In this document: positions 15,926-25,066 of the stretch, piece after piece
Position numbering within the stretch: the stretch's first letter is position 1
How the letters are laid out: each line of letters begins with the position of its first letter
Assembly: GCF_000380565.1 (NCBI RefSeq)
Contig: NZ_AQYJ01000028.1
Span: 248,001 to 312,000, forward strand
Direction: 5' to 3'
DNA: 64,000 bases
Source: Microbulbifer variabilis ATCC 700307
Lineage (GTDB): Bacteria > Pseudomonadota > Gammaproteobacteria > Pseudomonadales > Cellvibrionaceae
Made by a program: the position numbers and the translations under genes
The notes under the pieces: generated by a model
What the model was told of the DNA's origin: nothing
What the model saw: only the letters and a program-made list of their open reading frames with translations
The model's database searches: none

Positions 15926-16246
15926 ATGGATGCTACAGTATTAGGCATAATGATAATTATTGTCTTATTACAGATTGTTAATTTAGGTGATATGTTGTGG
16001 AATCGTTTTGGTCCAAAGCTACTTTTAATTAATTATACTGTTAGTGGGGGAGAGGCAGAGAAAGCTTGGACTCTACATTGCAGTAATTTTGGTCGTGTTC
16101 GTGGACCTATCTCAGACGTTGGGCTAGACTTCTTGGTTAGTGAATTCGTTAAAAGAATGCAAGTAGATTACCCAGATATAAATGGCTATAGCTTGAATGG
16201 GGTAACGATATTAGATACCGCAGTACCGCTTCCCAAGGAAGATTAA
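15926..16246 (+). CDS. Small membrane-anchored protein, unknown
   Basis: A 106-residue protein preceded by TAGGAG. One N-terminal membrane helix (VLGIMIIIVLLQIVNL, about 5-20), then a soluble part with no recognised motif. It is the last gene of the phage-side cluster. Not recognised; a superinfection-exclusion or moron function is possible but unsupported. Confidence 0.5.
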   Translation: MDATVLGIMIIIVLLQIVNLGDMLWNRFGPKLLLINYTVSGGEAEKAWTLHCSNFGRVRGPISDVGLDFLVSEFVKRMQVDYPDINGYSLNGVTILDTAVPLPKED

Positions 16247-16839
16247 ATATTTATATTTATTTACTTATAGTATGAAGATAAGTAGATGTGAAGTTTCTTG
16301 CTGAGATGCTAGTTATAAGTGAAGAAGTTTATAGATTTGCTAAGGCTGCTCGGAATAAGATATCTGCAGAAATTTATTTGTGTGTATTGATAGAGGCAAC
16401 TTGAAAAGAAAGATGACTTAAGATTATCGGACAAATTTTTAATTGTAATTAAAAGAGCTTTATGTGAAATTCAAATTTTCATTTTTTAGAAAAAAATGAT
16501 GGTTTATGAATATATTGTAATAATTTTTATAATTATACTATTGTTCTAATAGGCCGGATGGCATGTTGAGGTTTGCCTATATTAATTTTCTTATTGTGGA
16601 GCAGTCATGAATGAACTTAGCATGACCATGAATCTATAGTATTTTGCTGAAGTTTTTTTACCAAATTTTACTGTTTTTTTGGCCAATATGACATTTTTCT
16701 GTTTAGGCTAAAAATTTTTTTGGTAGATGCGGTAAGCAAATATTATCCCCAAGCCAGATTTTTACATACTTTCCGTAAGCTTCAAAATAAAGTAATTTAA
16801 TAATTTAATAATTTAATAATTTAATATTTAGGATTTTTT
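16247..16839. other. AT-rich gap with 8-bp tandem repeat
   Basis: No coding frame is convincing. The stretch is strongly AT-rich and contains four perfect copies of TAATTTAA (16793-16824). It separates the phage cluster from a decayed two-component system and probably is degraded DNA at the element boundary. Confidence 0.5.
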
Positions 16840-17248
16840 GTTCTACTCTTTCTACGATACAATTTATATGTTCTAGGTTTACTGGCGGTGTTGACTCTCC
16901 AAAATGACGTCTGACTTTATCCATGGCTTGGGGAAAATGTTCATTACTGATTGATTTCAACGGATAGTCGGTTACATTTGATTCTTAACCTTTAAGTGCG
17001 TATTCCTGATAGGCAGTGCAAAGAGCAACCTGAGGGCGGTTAGCCAGTATGTTAATCATTTTCAGGCCGGATAAAACAGGCATGTGAATATCCAATGGTA
17101 TCAGATCAATTTCCTGGTCAGCTAGAAAAGAAAGTCCTTCAGCAGCCCTATAACACTGCTCTGCTATTTCAAGATCAACATGTATATGGCTTTGGTGTAT
17201 ATGGATATCATGAGCTAATGGTTCATCATTTATAATTAAGGTTTTCAT
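16840..17248 (-). pseudogene. LytTR-type response regulator remnant
   Basis: On the minus strand an ATG at 17248 opens a receiver domain: MKTLIINDEPLAHD (acid pocket, usual DDEP is NDEP), DLIPLDIHMPVLSGL (phospho-acceptor Asp present) and ALCTAYQEYALKG, where a stop follows at 16985-16987. The rest of the receiver continues in another frame just after it: VTDYPLKSISNEHFPQAMDKVRRHF, including the conserved DYLLKP-type motif. The LytTR DNA-binding domain is absent, replaced by AT-rich sequence. At least one frameshift, one substitution in the acid pocket and C-terminal loss make this non-functional. Confidence 0.7.
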
Positions 17249-18060
17249 AATTGTATTGTTAGTCGAGCATGCCAATGCTGTTCCTGCAGCTACCCTTTGT
17301 AGGGTAAAACGTTTTGGTTGTCCTAATTGTAAGCGATGTTTAATATTTTCCAGACCAATACCCACGGTGTTCTTATTGATAGATTGATCAGGTGCGCGAT
17401 TAATAGATTCAAACATTAATTTGTTACTTTGCACATATCAAAGGATGTGAACAAAGCATTTGTCGTGGCTGATTTCATTACTATGTTTAAAGGTATTTTT
17501 TACTGGTATAATCATTAATAGAGGTGGAATCTTTTTTGATTCCTCTGGTAATTTATATCTATTCCAATCCTGCAGAGAAATTCTACTCCTATTTTTTGCA
17601 GTTCAAAATAATTTTGTAAATAGGCAGGTTTATCTTTTAGTGCTACTTCAGCTGTTTGACCCTGATACACCAAATGGCGTAGAAGGTCAGATAATATCAG
17701 CAGCATCGGTGCCGCTTGATTCGACTGCATTAAGCGTAATGCATATAGACTGTTTAGTGTATTAAAAAAGTAGGGATTAACATGTTGTTGTAACATTCTT
17801 AGCTCAGTCTGGGTCTGTTCATTTGTCAGTTCAGCGAGCTTCCGAGTATTGTGTTCTCGCTCGAAGGCCAAAATTAAAGGAGTGGTGACTAACCAGAAAA
17901 TCAAGACCACAAGCAAATTTAGTGTGTCGAAAGGTTTATGATTTTCTGATGGTAATAAACTTAATGTAGGAATATTCAGGGGTAGTTGTAAGATAAGGGT
18001 GCCAAATAAAGGGTAAGATAGCAGTCAGGCCTATCGCCGTGCAGTTCATAAAACTGCATA
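17249..18060 (-). pseudogene. LytS/YehU-type sensor histidine kinase remnant
   Basis: Minus-strand fragments of a His_kinase (PF06580-type) sensor. Hydrophobic segments (YPLFGTLILQLPLNIP, LLVVLIFWLVTTPLIL) are followed by ELRMLQQHVNPYFFNTLNSLYAL, where the normal INPHFLFNTLN has lost the phospho-accepting His (Tyr instead) and one residue. After LQNYFELQKI the frame breaks; the ATP-binding G-box GIGLENIKHRLQL reappears in another frame near 17350, without the N-box. That piece then runs without a stop into the response regulator. A stop near 18026 breaks the N-terminal part. Clearly decayed. Confidence 0.7.
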
Positions 18061-18111
18061 CCAATGGTTTGGCTAATGGTTTGGCCATTGGTTTGAAATG
18101 GGATTAAATGA

Positions 18112-18459
18112 GATAGAGCCTTCTTGGTGGAATCCATAGCTAAGTATATAGAGCTGTTGATGCTGGAACGTTATCAGGGAAGAGTTGCTATGGAAGGGCT
18201 GATCTCCTATGAGCGATAGCGATATCAGAGCGCCGAAGTCCATAGCCATAAGCCAAATCTTAGCCTGGTCAGCGCTGAGTTCTCACATGACAGGTATTCT
18301 CGTGCTACTTTGGTTTTTGCTCGAGTGCGCCAGGTCATTGGTGATACACTTATTCTTGCTGCCCTAGGTGAATTGGGTAAACAGCATAGTTATCCAGCTC
18401 CATCAGCAAGCTCTTTGGATTTTTTTGAAACTCTCGTGGGCAAGGCTCGAGCCCAATGA
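18112..18459 (+). pseudogene. Degraded open frame of unknown family
   Basis: A plus-strand frame gives AFLVESIAKYIELLMLERYQGRVAMEGLISYER, a TAG at 18217-18219, then ~80 residues including LSLVSAEFSHDRYSRATLVF and QVIGDTLILAALGELGK to a TGA at 18457. An ATG at 18160 is possible. The residue composition looks coding on both sides of the TAG, so it may be a gene with an in-frame stop. I do not recognise the family. Confidence 0.3.
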
Positions 18460-18658
18460 GAATTGATTGAAACTTTATTTATCTAACCGGTACCTGTAGC
18501 CAATTGGTTGGAAGAATTGATCGCAGGAAAATCTTGGAAGCTCCCATTTATTTCTATGGTAAACCCCCTAACTGGAGGAGGATGTTATAAAATATAGTTC
18601 ATCCTATTCTGGAGTTAGTTGGGTAGGTTGTGTCTGCTGCTGATCAAATTAAAGTATT

Positions 18659-19057
18659 ATGAAGTACCTATTAATAATCGTATTGTTTTATTCATCTACA
18701 TTATGGGCTTTGGAAATAGAACCTTTTCAAACAGATGGTTGTAGTGTTTTTCCTGATGGGACTGTTGAGCATGGAGAACTATGGATGAGCTGTTGCCTGG
18801 CTCATGACTACGCTTACTGGAAAGGCGGTACCTATGAAGAGCGCAAGCTGGTGGATGAAAAATTAAAAGCTTGTGTTGTTGGTACTGGTGAGGACGAAGT
18901 TGCGCTACTAATGTTGGTGGGAGTCCGTATCGGTGGGACACCCTTTTTGCCTACACCTTTTCGGTGGGGGTTTGGATGGCCTTATTTACGTGGTTATAAG
19001 TCGTTAACTTTGGAAGAGTTAGAGGCGATTAGGCGAGCTGATAAATCAGAGGAATAA
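18659..19057 (+). CDS. Secreted phospholipase A2-like protein
   Basis: A 132-residue protein with a signal peptide (MKYLLIIVLFYSSTLWA). The mature part has DGCSVFPDGT, then ELWMSCCLAHDYAYWKGGT, whose CCxxHD is the catalytic His-Asp motif of the PLA2 fold, and ERKLVDEKLKACV, giving a further Cys for a disulfide. The DGCS...FPDG...WxxCCxxHDxAYWxGGT pattern defines a group of small bacterial PLA2-like proteins of unproven activity. The C-terminus has a Pro/Gly/Trp-rich segment (TPFLPTPFRWGFGWPYL) that could touch membrane. It stands alone between decayed DNA and the LysR gene. Confidence 0.6.
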   Translation: MKYLLIIVLFYSSTLWALEIEPFQTDGCSVFPDGTVEHGELWMSCCLAHDYAYWKGGTYEERKLVDEKLKACVVGTGEDEVALLMLVGVRIGGTPFLPTPFRWGFGWPYLRGYKSLTLEELEAIRRADKSEE

Positions 19058-19126
19058 ATATTTTCCGAGACAAATTGTTAATAGAATTTTTTTTGAAAAC
19101 AAGAAGAAAAATAAGCAGGTGCGGAG

Positions 19127-20041
19127 TTAACCAGCCGGACCATTTTCCAGTAAGAGTTGATATGCGTTAGGGAAGCGCTCTTTTAGCCATTCCATAAGAC
19201 TGCGAACTCTTATTAGCTGGTGCTTCAGGGGTGGGCACACCATAGACAATATCGTGGACTCTGACCAGCCAGGTAAGATTTCTACAAGCCTGTTCCCGGC
19301 AATATCTGCTTGCACATAAACATCTGCCAAGCGAGTCACTCCCAGGCCAGCCAATGATGCGAGATGCATAGCCCGGCCGCTGACGAGTTTAATTCCTTGA
19401 TTAGCTTGAACAACCTGTTGGGCTTTACCTCGTGTCATGACCCATTGGTCAACACTGCCATAAACCAGAGGCACCAGGGAAAGGTCAGAAGGTTTGGTTA
19501 TAGGCCCGTGGGTACTTAAAAAGTCGGGGCTCGCGACATATCGGGTTTTAATATTATGCAGCTTGCGCACTATCAGCGATGAGTCCGGCAGCGTACCCAT
19601 ACGGATGACCAGGTCGTATTGCTCTTCAACCAGGTCTACACGTACGCTGGAAAAGTCTAAGTGAACCCGCACTTCGGGATATTTACGCTGGAAATCTATC
19701 ACGAGTGGCGCAATAAGCTCTTCACCAATCACCCCGCCAACAGCATTTATCCGAATACTGCCTTTAATCCCTGCTTTGCTCTGAGATGCCCACTCCGCGG
19801 CAGTATCCAGCTGCTGCATTGCCAGTTTACAACGCTGGTAATAGCCCTCACCGATTTCCGTCAGCCGCAACTTGCGGGTGGTGCGGTAAAGGAGTTGGAC
19901 CCCGAGAGCAGCTTCCAACTCAGATACTTGCTGGCTCAGATTGGCCTTGGAAAACCCACGGTGCTCGGCGGCGGCAGTAAAGCTCCCATATTCTGCTACA
20001 GATAAAAAGGCCCTGATGGCTCGCCAGGATAGCTTGTTCAT
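19127..20041 (-). CDS. LysR-family transcriptional regulator
   Basis: A 304-residue LysR regulator: the N-terminal winged HTH (WRAIRAFLSVAEYGSFTAAAEHRGFSKANLSQQVSELEAALGVQLLYRTTRKLRLTEIGEGYY) and a C-terminal substrate-binding domain (KGSIRINAVGGVIGEELIAP..., YDLVIRMGTLPDSSLIVRKL). It resembles the GcvA/AaeR-like subgroup. I choose ATG 20041 over a TTG at 20050. It diverges from the SDR gene 121 bp away, its likely target; the effector is not known. Confidence 0.88.
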   Translation of the reverse strand: MNKLSWRAIRAFLSVAEYGSFTAAAEHRGFSKANLSQQVSELEAALGVQLLYRTTRKLRLTEIGEGYYQRCKLAMQQLDTAAEWASQSKAGIKGSIRINAVGGVIGEELIAPLVIDFQRKYPEVRVHLDFSSVRVDLVEEQYDLVIRMGTLPDSSLIVRKLHNIKTRYVASPDFLSTHGPITKPSDLSLVPLVYGSVDQWVMTRGKAQQVVQANQGIKLVSGRAMHLASLAGLGVTRLADVYVQADIAGNRLVEILPGWSESTILSMVCPPLKHQLIRVRSLMEWLKERFPNAYQLLLENGPAG

Positions 20042-20162
20042 TAAAACCAAACAATGTTTTCAGATTGGTGAGGATAATCATCATAGTCGTAAATCCTATA
20101 CTTGGTCCATCAAATGAGTGCCGAAAGATAGACCGGCTATGGAAAAGAAAAGAGAGATTGTT

Positions 20163-20885
20163 ATGACCAAACCACTTATTGTGATTACTGGAGCCAGCTC
20201 AGGCATCGGCGCCACCATCGCTCGGCATATGTCAGATGCTGGATATCCCCTTCTACTGTTGGCGCGCCGTTTGGAGAAGATGGAATCCCTTAATCTACCT
20301 AATACCTTGTGTAAGAAGGTAGATATCACCGATCGAGAGGACCTTGAAGCAGCAATTAGAGAAGCTGAACATCAATTTGGCCCTGTTGATTGTTTGATTA
20401 ACAATGCCGGTATGATGCTTTTAGGTAATGTGGAAACCCAAGACCCTACTGAATGGAGGCAGATGTTTGATGTGAATGTGCTTGGAACTCTAAATGGTAT
20501 GCAGGCAGTACTTGGTGGCATGAAAAACAGAAAGCGTGGCAGTATTATCAATATCAGTTCACTGGCAGGAGTGAAAACCTTTATTAACCACGCTGCTTAT
20601 TGTGGGACCAAATATGCGGTTACGGCCATTGGTGAGACGGTACGAGAAGAGGTCGCATCCAGTGGCGTACGTGTGATGACAATAAGTCCAGGTGCAGTGG
20701 AAACTGATCTTGTAAGCCATACCACTTCACAGGCAATTATTGACGACTATCTAAAGTGGAAGGATTCTATTGGTGGCGCAATAAATGCAGATGATATAGC
20801 ACGCGCAGCACTATTTATGTATTCACAGCCTCAACAAGTAACTATCAGAGAAATCCAGATAGCACCTACAGGACAAGAGCGCTAA
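20163..20885 (+). CDS. SDR-family NAD(P)-dependent oxidoreductase
   Basis: A 240-residue short-chain dehydrogenase. The Rossmann motif TGASSGIG is at residues ~9-16, followed by LLARRLEKME, the NNAG motif (CLINNAGMML), catalytic Ser (IINISSLAG) and YCGTKYA with the catalytic Tyr-x3-Lys. The C-terminus matches the clavaldehyde-like/YdfG group (DDIARAALFMYSQPQQVTIREIQIAPTGQ). ATG 20163 is chosen because the Rossmann strand starts right after it; a GTG at 20118 would add 15 charged residues. Reduces an unknown carbonyl; probably controlled by the divergent LysR gene. Confidence 0.9.
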   Translation: MTKPLIVITGASSGIGATIARHMSDAGYPLLLLARRLEKMESLNLPNTLCKKVDITDREDLEAAIREAEHQFGPVDCLINNAGMMLLGNVETQDPTEWRQMFDVNVLGTLNGMQAVLGGMKNRKRGSIINISSLAGVKTFINHAAYCGTKYAVTAIGETVREEVASSGVRVMTISPGAVETDLVSHTTSQAIIDDYLKWKDSIGGAINADDIARAALFMYSQPQQVTIREIQIAPTGQER

Positions 20886-20906
20886 TAGTTAATCCCAAGT
20901 ATAATT

Positions 20907-20931
20907 TAGGCCTCTCTTTTATAGGGGCCTA
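20907..20931. terminator. Hairpin between convergent SDR and mmsB
   Basis: TAGGCCTC (20907-20914) pairs with GGGGCCTA (20924-20931) with one G-U pair. It lies between two convergent genes and may end both transcripts. No long T-run. Confidence 0.45.
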
Positions 20932-21017
20932 CAACAGTTAGGTCTAGTTTTCTAAATAGATTATTTTTTCCTGAGGAAACGCATTCGTACTTAATTCCAG
21001 CAGATTTCAGGTAGTTA

Positions 21018-21908
21018 TCAAGTCTTCTGGAACATTCGCTGTATACTGGAAAAATCCAGCTCATGATTGCCTGCAAGATCATGTAGCCCGTAAAGATTAC
21101 GGGCCAGGGAACCAAGTGGAGTATAACTTTGGCTGTTATTTGCAGCCTGCTGCGCAAGTCCCAAATCTTTACACATCAGCTTCACCATAAATCCACCGGT
21201 GTAATCCTTACTTGCGGGGGTATCAGACATTACACCGGGATAGGGGTTATATTTTTGCAGTGACCAGTTGGCCCCAGAGCTATTCGACATTATCTCGCTG
21301 AGTACAATGGGGTTGAGGCCATTATCTACCCCAAGTTGCAAGGCCTCGGCTGTACCAATCATATGAATGGCCAGTAGCATGTTATTGCAGATTTTTGCGG
21401 TTTGTCCTGCGCCTGCGGGACCAGCATGGAAGATATTGGCCCCCATATGCTGAAGAATTTCCCTTGCTCGCTCGACATCGCTATGGTTTCCACCGCACAT
21501 AAAACTAAGCGTACCTGCTGCTGCACCGGCGACACCACCAGATACAGGAGCTTCAATAGCATGTAACTTTTTATCTTGAGCAGAAGCAAGAAGTCTCTTG
21601 GAGCTCTTTGTCGAAATAGTTGAGCAATCGATTACCAATGTATTTTCGGTAATTTGCTCCAGTAATTTCTCTTCATCAAGATAGAGTGATTCGACGGCAC
21701 TATCATTAGGTAGCATACTCACAATAAAATCTACACCCACAACTGCTTGATGTGGAGATACACACTTTTCTATACCTTGCTTTTCTGCGTTATCGAGGAG
21801 CTCTGTAACGGGATCATACCCTTTGACCTGAAATCCAGCTTTTACCAGGTTAGATGCCATTGGAGCTCCCATATGCCCCAATCCAAAAAAGGCGACTGAT
21901 GTGGCCAC
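21018..21908 (-). CDS. mmsB: 3-hydroxyisobutyrate dehydrogenase
   Basis: A 296-residue NAD-dependent enzyme of the 6-phosphogluconate-dehydrogenase superfamily that oxidizes 3-hydroxyisobutyrate to methylmalonate semialdehyde in valine degradation. The N-terminal GLGHMGAPMASNLVKAG is the dinucleotide-binding loop; EAPVSGGVAGA is the substrate motif, and GAGQTAKICNNMLL carries the catalytic Lys. The C-terminal DYTGGFMVKLMCKDLGLA is typical. It lies 42 bp downstream of mmsA, an operon seen in many gammaproteobacteria. Confidence 0.93.
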   Translation of the reverse strand: MATSVAFFGLGHMGAPMASNLVKAGFQVKGYDPVTELLDNAEKQGIEKCVSPHQAVVGVDFIVSMLPNDSAVESLYLDEEKLLEQITENTLVIDCSTISTKSSKRLLASAQDKKLHAIEAPVSGGVAGAAAGTLSFMCGGNHSDVERAREILQHMGANIFHAGPAGAGQTAKICNNMLLAIHMIGTAEALQLGVDNGLNPIVLSEIMSNSSGANWSLQKYNPYPGVMSDTPASKDYTGGFMVKLMCKDLGLAQQAANNSQSYTPLGSLARNLYGLHDLAGNHELDFSSIQRMFQKT

Positions 21909-21950
21909 GATGATCTCCTTAACTGAACGTAGTTTAATGCACTTTTAAAT

Positions 21951-23462
21951 TTATTTGAGCTGTATAGTCATATTGGTATGCTCCGCATGTTCGATATCGG
22001 AGTCGAACCACCGCGCAGTTACCGTCTTCGTTTCCGTATAGAAGCGCACGGCCTGCTTTCCATAGGCATGTTGATCCCCGTAAAATGAGGCTCGCCAGCC
22101 AGTGAAGCTAAAGAAAGGTAGGGGGACAGGAATGGGAACGTTTATTCCTACCTGCCCCACTAAAATTTCATGCTGATATTTGCGAGCGGCGGCACCACTG
22201 GAAGTAAAAATTGAAGTACCGTTACCATAGGGGCAAGAATTGACCAGATGGATAGCATCTTCCAGTGAATCCGCATTGACGAGACATAAGACCGGCCCAA
22301 ATATTTCGTCAGTGTAAATGGACATCTCTGGAGAGACATTAGCAAACAGGGTTGGCCCTACCCAATTCCCATTGGGGTAACCTTCGACTGATATATTGGA
22401 ACCATCCAGCAGGCAGTCTGCGCCTTCTGCCTTTCCTTTCGCAATATACCCCAATACCCGTTTCTTGGCTGTTGGAGAAATCAGTGGGCCAAAGTCAGAG
22501 TCTGGATTTGTCCAATGGCCCGGTTTAACTTTGGCCATGGCTTCACGGATTTCAGGTATCCATTGCTGTGCTTCACCTACTAGCACCACGACTGAAATTG
22601 CCATGCATCGCTGACCTGCCGCACCAACAGAGGAGCCGACGATATTATTGATTGCAGCCCTCTTGTTAGCATCAGGCATAACAACCATATGGTTTTTAGC
22701 TCCTGCAAATGCCTGGACTCTCTTTAAGTGCTGAGTACCTGTCTGATAAATATGACGACCTACGGGCACTGATCCAACGAAGGATATTGCCTTGATGCCT
22801 GGATCTTTCAGTAGGAAATCTACCTGCTCACTACCTCCATGTACTACCTGTAAAACTCCTTTCGGCGCACCGGCCTCCTCAAAGAGTTCTGCGAGCTTAC
22901 AGGGAGTAATCGGGTCTTGCTCTGATGGCTTGAGGATAAAAGTATTGCCACAAGCTATTGCCATGGGAAACATCCAGAGGGGAATCATTGCAGGAAAGTT
23001 GAACGGAGTTATTCCGGCACAAACACCTATTGGCTGGAGGTAGGAATAGCAATCTATACCAGTGGCGACATTTTCAACGGTCTCGCCCATCATCAGGCTG
23101 GCAATATTCGCTGCGTGTTCGACCACTTCAATACCACGCCAAACATCGCCCTTGGCATCTTCAAAGGTTTTACCAGTCTCCTCACTCAGTATTTCAGCTA
23201 GTGATTCCTGGTTTTCCTTCAATAAAGCTTGATATTTCAACATTATCCGAGCTCGTATGGAAACCGGTGTATCTTTCCAGTCGTTAAATGCCTCGGTGGC
23301 AGAAATTACTGCATTTTGTAGCTCTTTTGAAGTTGTATATGGTGCATGGCAGAGTGTATCCCCTGAGGCGGGGTTGGTGACATCTAGCCATTTTTTGCTG
23401 TTAGAGCTTACCCATGTACCATTTATGTAGATTGGGAGTTTGGGAGGAATAGATCTATCCAT
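21951..23462 (-). CDS. mmsA: Methylmalonate-semialdehyde dehydrogenase (CoA-acylating)
   Basis: A 503-residue aldehyde dehydrogenase that converts methylmalonate semialdehyde to propionyl-CoA. Catalytic Cys286 is in [11 protein letters not shown], the MmsA form of the motif. [31 protein letters not shown] is the MmsA-type NAD-binding region, and no other ALDH family has this exact context. First gene of the mmsAB pair; together they finish valine catabolism. No regulator is adjacent. Confidence 0.95.
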   Translation of the reverse strand: MDRSIPPKLPIYINGTWVSSNSKKWLDVTNPASGDTLCHAPYTTSKELQNAVISATEAFNDWKDTPVSIRARIMLKYQALLKENQESLAEILSEETGKTFEDAKGDVWRGIEVVEHAANIASLMMGETVENVATGIDCYSYLQPIGVCAGITPFNFPAMIPLWMFPMAIACGNTFILKPSEQDPITPCKLAELFEEAGAPKGVLQVVHGGSEQVDFLLKDPGIKAISFVGSVPVGRHIYQTGTQHLKRVQAFAGAKNHMVVMPDANKRAAINNIVGSSVGAAGQRCMAISVVVLVGEAQQWIPEIREAMAKVKPGHWTNPDSDFGPLISPTAKKRVLGYIAKGKAEGADCLLDGSNISVEGYPNGNWVGPTLFANVSPEMSIYTDEIFGPVLCLVNADSLEDAIHLVNSCPYGNGTSIFTSSGAAARKYQHEILVGQVGINVPIPVPLPFFSFTGWRASFYGDQHAYGKQAVRFYTETKTVTARWFDSDIEHAEHTNMTIQLK

Positions 23463-23887
23463 TTTAAGAGAGTCAGGCTGGGAATTGGATTTTCTTATTT
23501 TAGATGTGATTCAAAAATAAAAGAGAAATTATCCGCCACATATTATTTAAATAGAACCTAAAATTAACCAGTTTTAATGATTCTAGGTTTTTTGGTTGAG
23601 CCGGTATCCCTTTATTCCACTAATTATTGTTTAAATTATGTAATGGCATTCAATATAAAAGATATTTTGATTTTAATTGTGGGCTCTCTCTCATTTTATG
23701 CAGTCTAATGTTGGTGGGTATCCTATCTGGTTGATAAAGACTGTTATGCTCCTGTTCGCCAAAAAACCGGCTTAGCTGTTTCTAGCTCGGTGGGCTTTTC
23801 AATCTGACATTTATTACTATTTACATTTTTTGTAAAGGATAGTCAGTTATATTGCTGGTCTACAGTATTTCTCATGGGAAGAATGCT
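23463..23887. other. Intergenic region upstream of mmsA and the lipocalin-like gene
   Basis: AT-rich, with no supported gene. It must hold the divergent promoters of mmsA and of the plus-strand gene at 23888, but I could not fix a clear -35/-10 pair. Confidence 0.4.
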
Positions 23888-24946
23888 ATGCGCTGCTTTA
23901 TTAAATTAAGATATTTTTTATTTGCTTCAGTATTGATTTTTTCACATATAAAAGGGTACGCAACAACTCTAGATGACGTAAAGGCTCATAACCCAACCTC
24001 AGATAAGACCTGGGCCGAACAGTGGTTCTACAATATTGCGGTTCCTGATGTAGGCTACTTCAAGGTCAGCTTTCAGACATATATTGCTCCAAATTTTTCT
24101 GACCCCATTCCAAAAGCCTATATTCATCTGGCTTTTACGCCAATAAATGGAGAATCTGTAAAATATGATTTGTTTTTGGATGAGGTGATTTTAACTCACC
24201 CGGATGATCCTGGTAAGTTTTATTATGAAGTGCCCGGAGTCCTTGTGGCTGATGATGAAGCTATTTGGGTGAACCATGAAAATTTTAATTTCAGTATGCG
24301 ATGGAATGGTGAACACCATCATTATTGGCATGGTTTGAATCCGGGGCAAACACCATTTGGTATTATTCCTGAGATTCCAGGAGTAGGGGGACGATGGTTT
24401 CTATACACGGTAGGGACTCCTATACAGTATAGCTTTCACGATGGTACACAATCACTGATGGGAGTAGGGTATGCCCAGCTGGACAAAGGTTGGTATGACA
24501 AAGAGTCCAGTGCGGGGATGGCATACAGTATGGGGCTATCTGATAAACTTTACTATATGTTTACTGGAGCCAAGCTTGGTAATTCTGACTTTGAAATGTG
24601 GGCCGGTCGGTATATTTCTGATGAGCACGATTTGATATTCTATCCTGCGTTTAATAATTTATCTGTTAAAAGGGTGATAGACTCATGTTCTGGATTTATG
24701 AGAATTGAACTCAATAAGATAAGATATAAGCTTGTTGTGGAAGCTAAGGCTGATATCAATAGTTTCTATCCTCTTGAATTTCCTTCTGTAATTATTTTTG
24801 GTGGGGAGCAGAGATATATGAAATCTATGCAGGCTAACGTAAATTTCTCGCTTTATAAAAAAGGAGATCTTGTTGAGACAGTCACAATGCCGCAAGCCTT
24901 GCTGGAGTTTAGTGGTCCACTAGCATGTGATGATTTTTTTGAATAG
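23888..24946 (+). CDS. Secreted AttH/CrtC-like (lipocalin-fold) protein, unknown role
   Basis: A 352-residue protein with a signal peptide (FIKLRYFLFASVLIFSHIKGYA). The start is ATG 23888 with GGGAAG 6 bp upstream; an upstream TTG at 23852 would add 12 residues before the signal. The mature protein is aromatic-rich beta-strand (WAEQWFYNIAVPDVGYFKVSFQTYIAP, FSMRWNGEHHHYWHGLNPG, DFEMWAGRYISDEHDL). The pattern of an initial EQWFYN strand and paired beta-domains suggests AttH/hydroxyneurosporene-synthase-like lipocalin proteins, weakly. One Cys pair (DSCSG ... LACDD) may form a disulfide. No functional neighbour. Confidence 0.5.
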   Translation: MRCFIKLRYFLFASVLIFSHIKGYATTLDDVKAHNPTSDKTWAEQWFYNIAVPDVGYFKVSFQTYIAPNFSDPIPKAYIHLAFTPINGESVKYDLFLDEVILTHPDDPGKFYYEVPGVLVADDEAIWVNHENFNFSMRWNGEHHHYWHGLNPGQTPFGIIPEIPGVGGRWFLYTVGTPIQYSFHDGTQSLMGVGYAQLDKGWYDKESSAGMAYSMGLSDKLYYMFTGAKLGNSDFEMWAGRYISDEHDLIFYPAFNNLSVKRVIDSCSGFMRIELNKIRYKLVVEAKADINSFYPLEFPSVIIFGGEQRYMKSMQANVNFSLYKKGDLVETVTMPQALLEFSGPLACDDFFE

Positions 24947-24985
24947 CTGTTGAGTTGATTTTACTTACTTTTAGTTTTTATTTGA

Positions 24986-25016
24986 CATTCAGTGATACAA
25001 AAAGTATCACTGAATG
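24986..25016. terminator. Perfect 13-bp hairpin between convergent genes
   Basis: CATTCAGTGATAC (24986-24998) and GTATCACTGAATG (25004-25016) are exact reverse complements around AAAAA. It lies between the lipocalin-like gene and the opposing hydrolase pseudogene. No long T-run follows on either strand, so it may be a bidirectional rho-assisted end. Confidence 0.55.
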
Positions 25017-25066
25017 CTGAAATTATGATGAAATAAAAATATATTAAGCATACAATCCTAACCATA

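Larger units (their letters stand above)
1..16246. mobile_element. P2-like contractile-tail prophage or tailocin, right part
   Basis: Consecutive genes match the order and sizes of the P2 tail module (I, H, assembly, FI, FII, E/E', T, U, X, D), preceded by fibre and oxygenase cargo and followed by a repressor, a large palindrome and regulatory genes. The left end lies outside the window. No integrase, capsid, terminase, holin or endolysin gene is visible in this part, so a complete prophage and an R-type tailocin are both possible. The right limit is set at the last compact small gene before an AT-rich gap; no attachment-site repeat could be identified. Confidence 0.85.

Noticed and set aside
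16793-16824. Short repeat array as a CRISPR
   Set aside because: The units are 8 bp, directly adjacent with no spacers, and AT-only.
16985-17434. One 149-residue minus-strand gene
   Set aside because: Its N-terminal third is the end of a histidine kinase and the rest is a truncated receiver domain; it is two broken genes read as one.
20906-21157. Minus-strand 83-residue frame at the end of mmsB
   Set aside because: It overlaps mmsB in another frame and its tail lies over the terminator hairpin.
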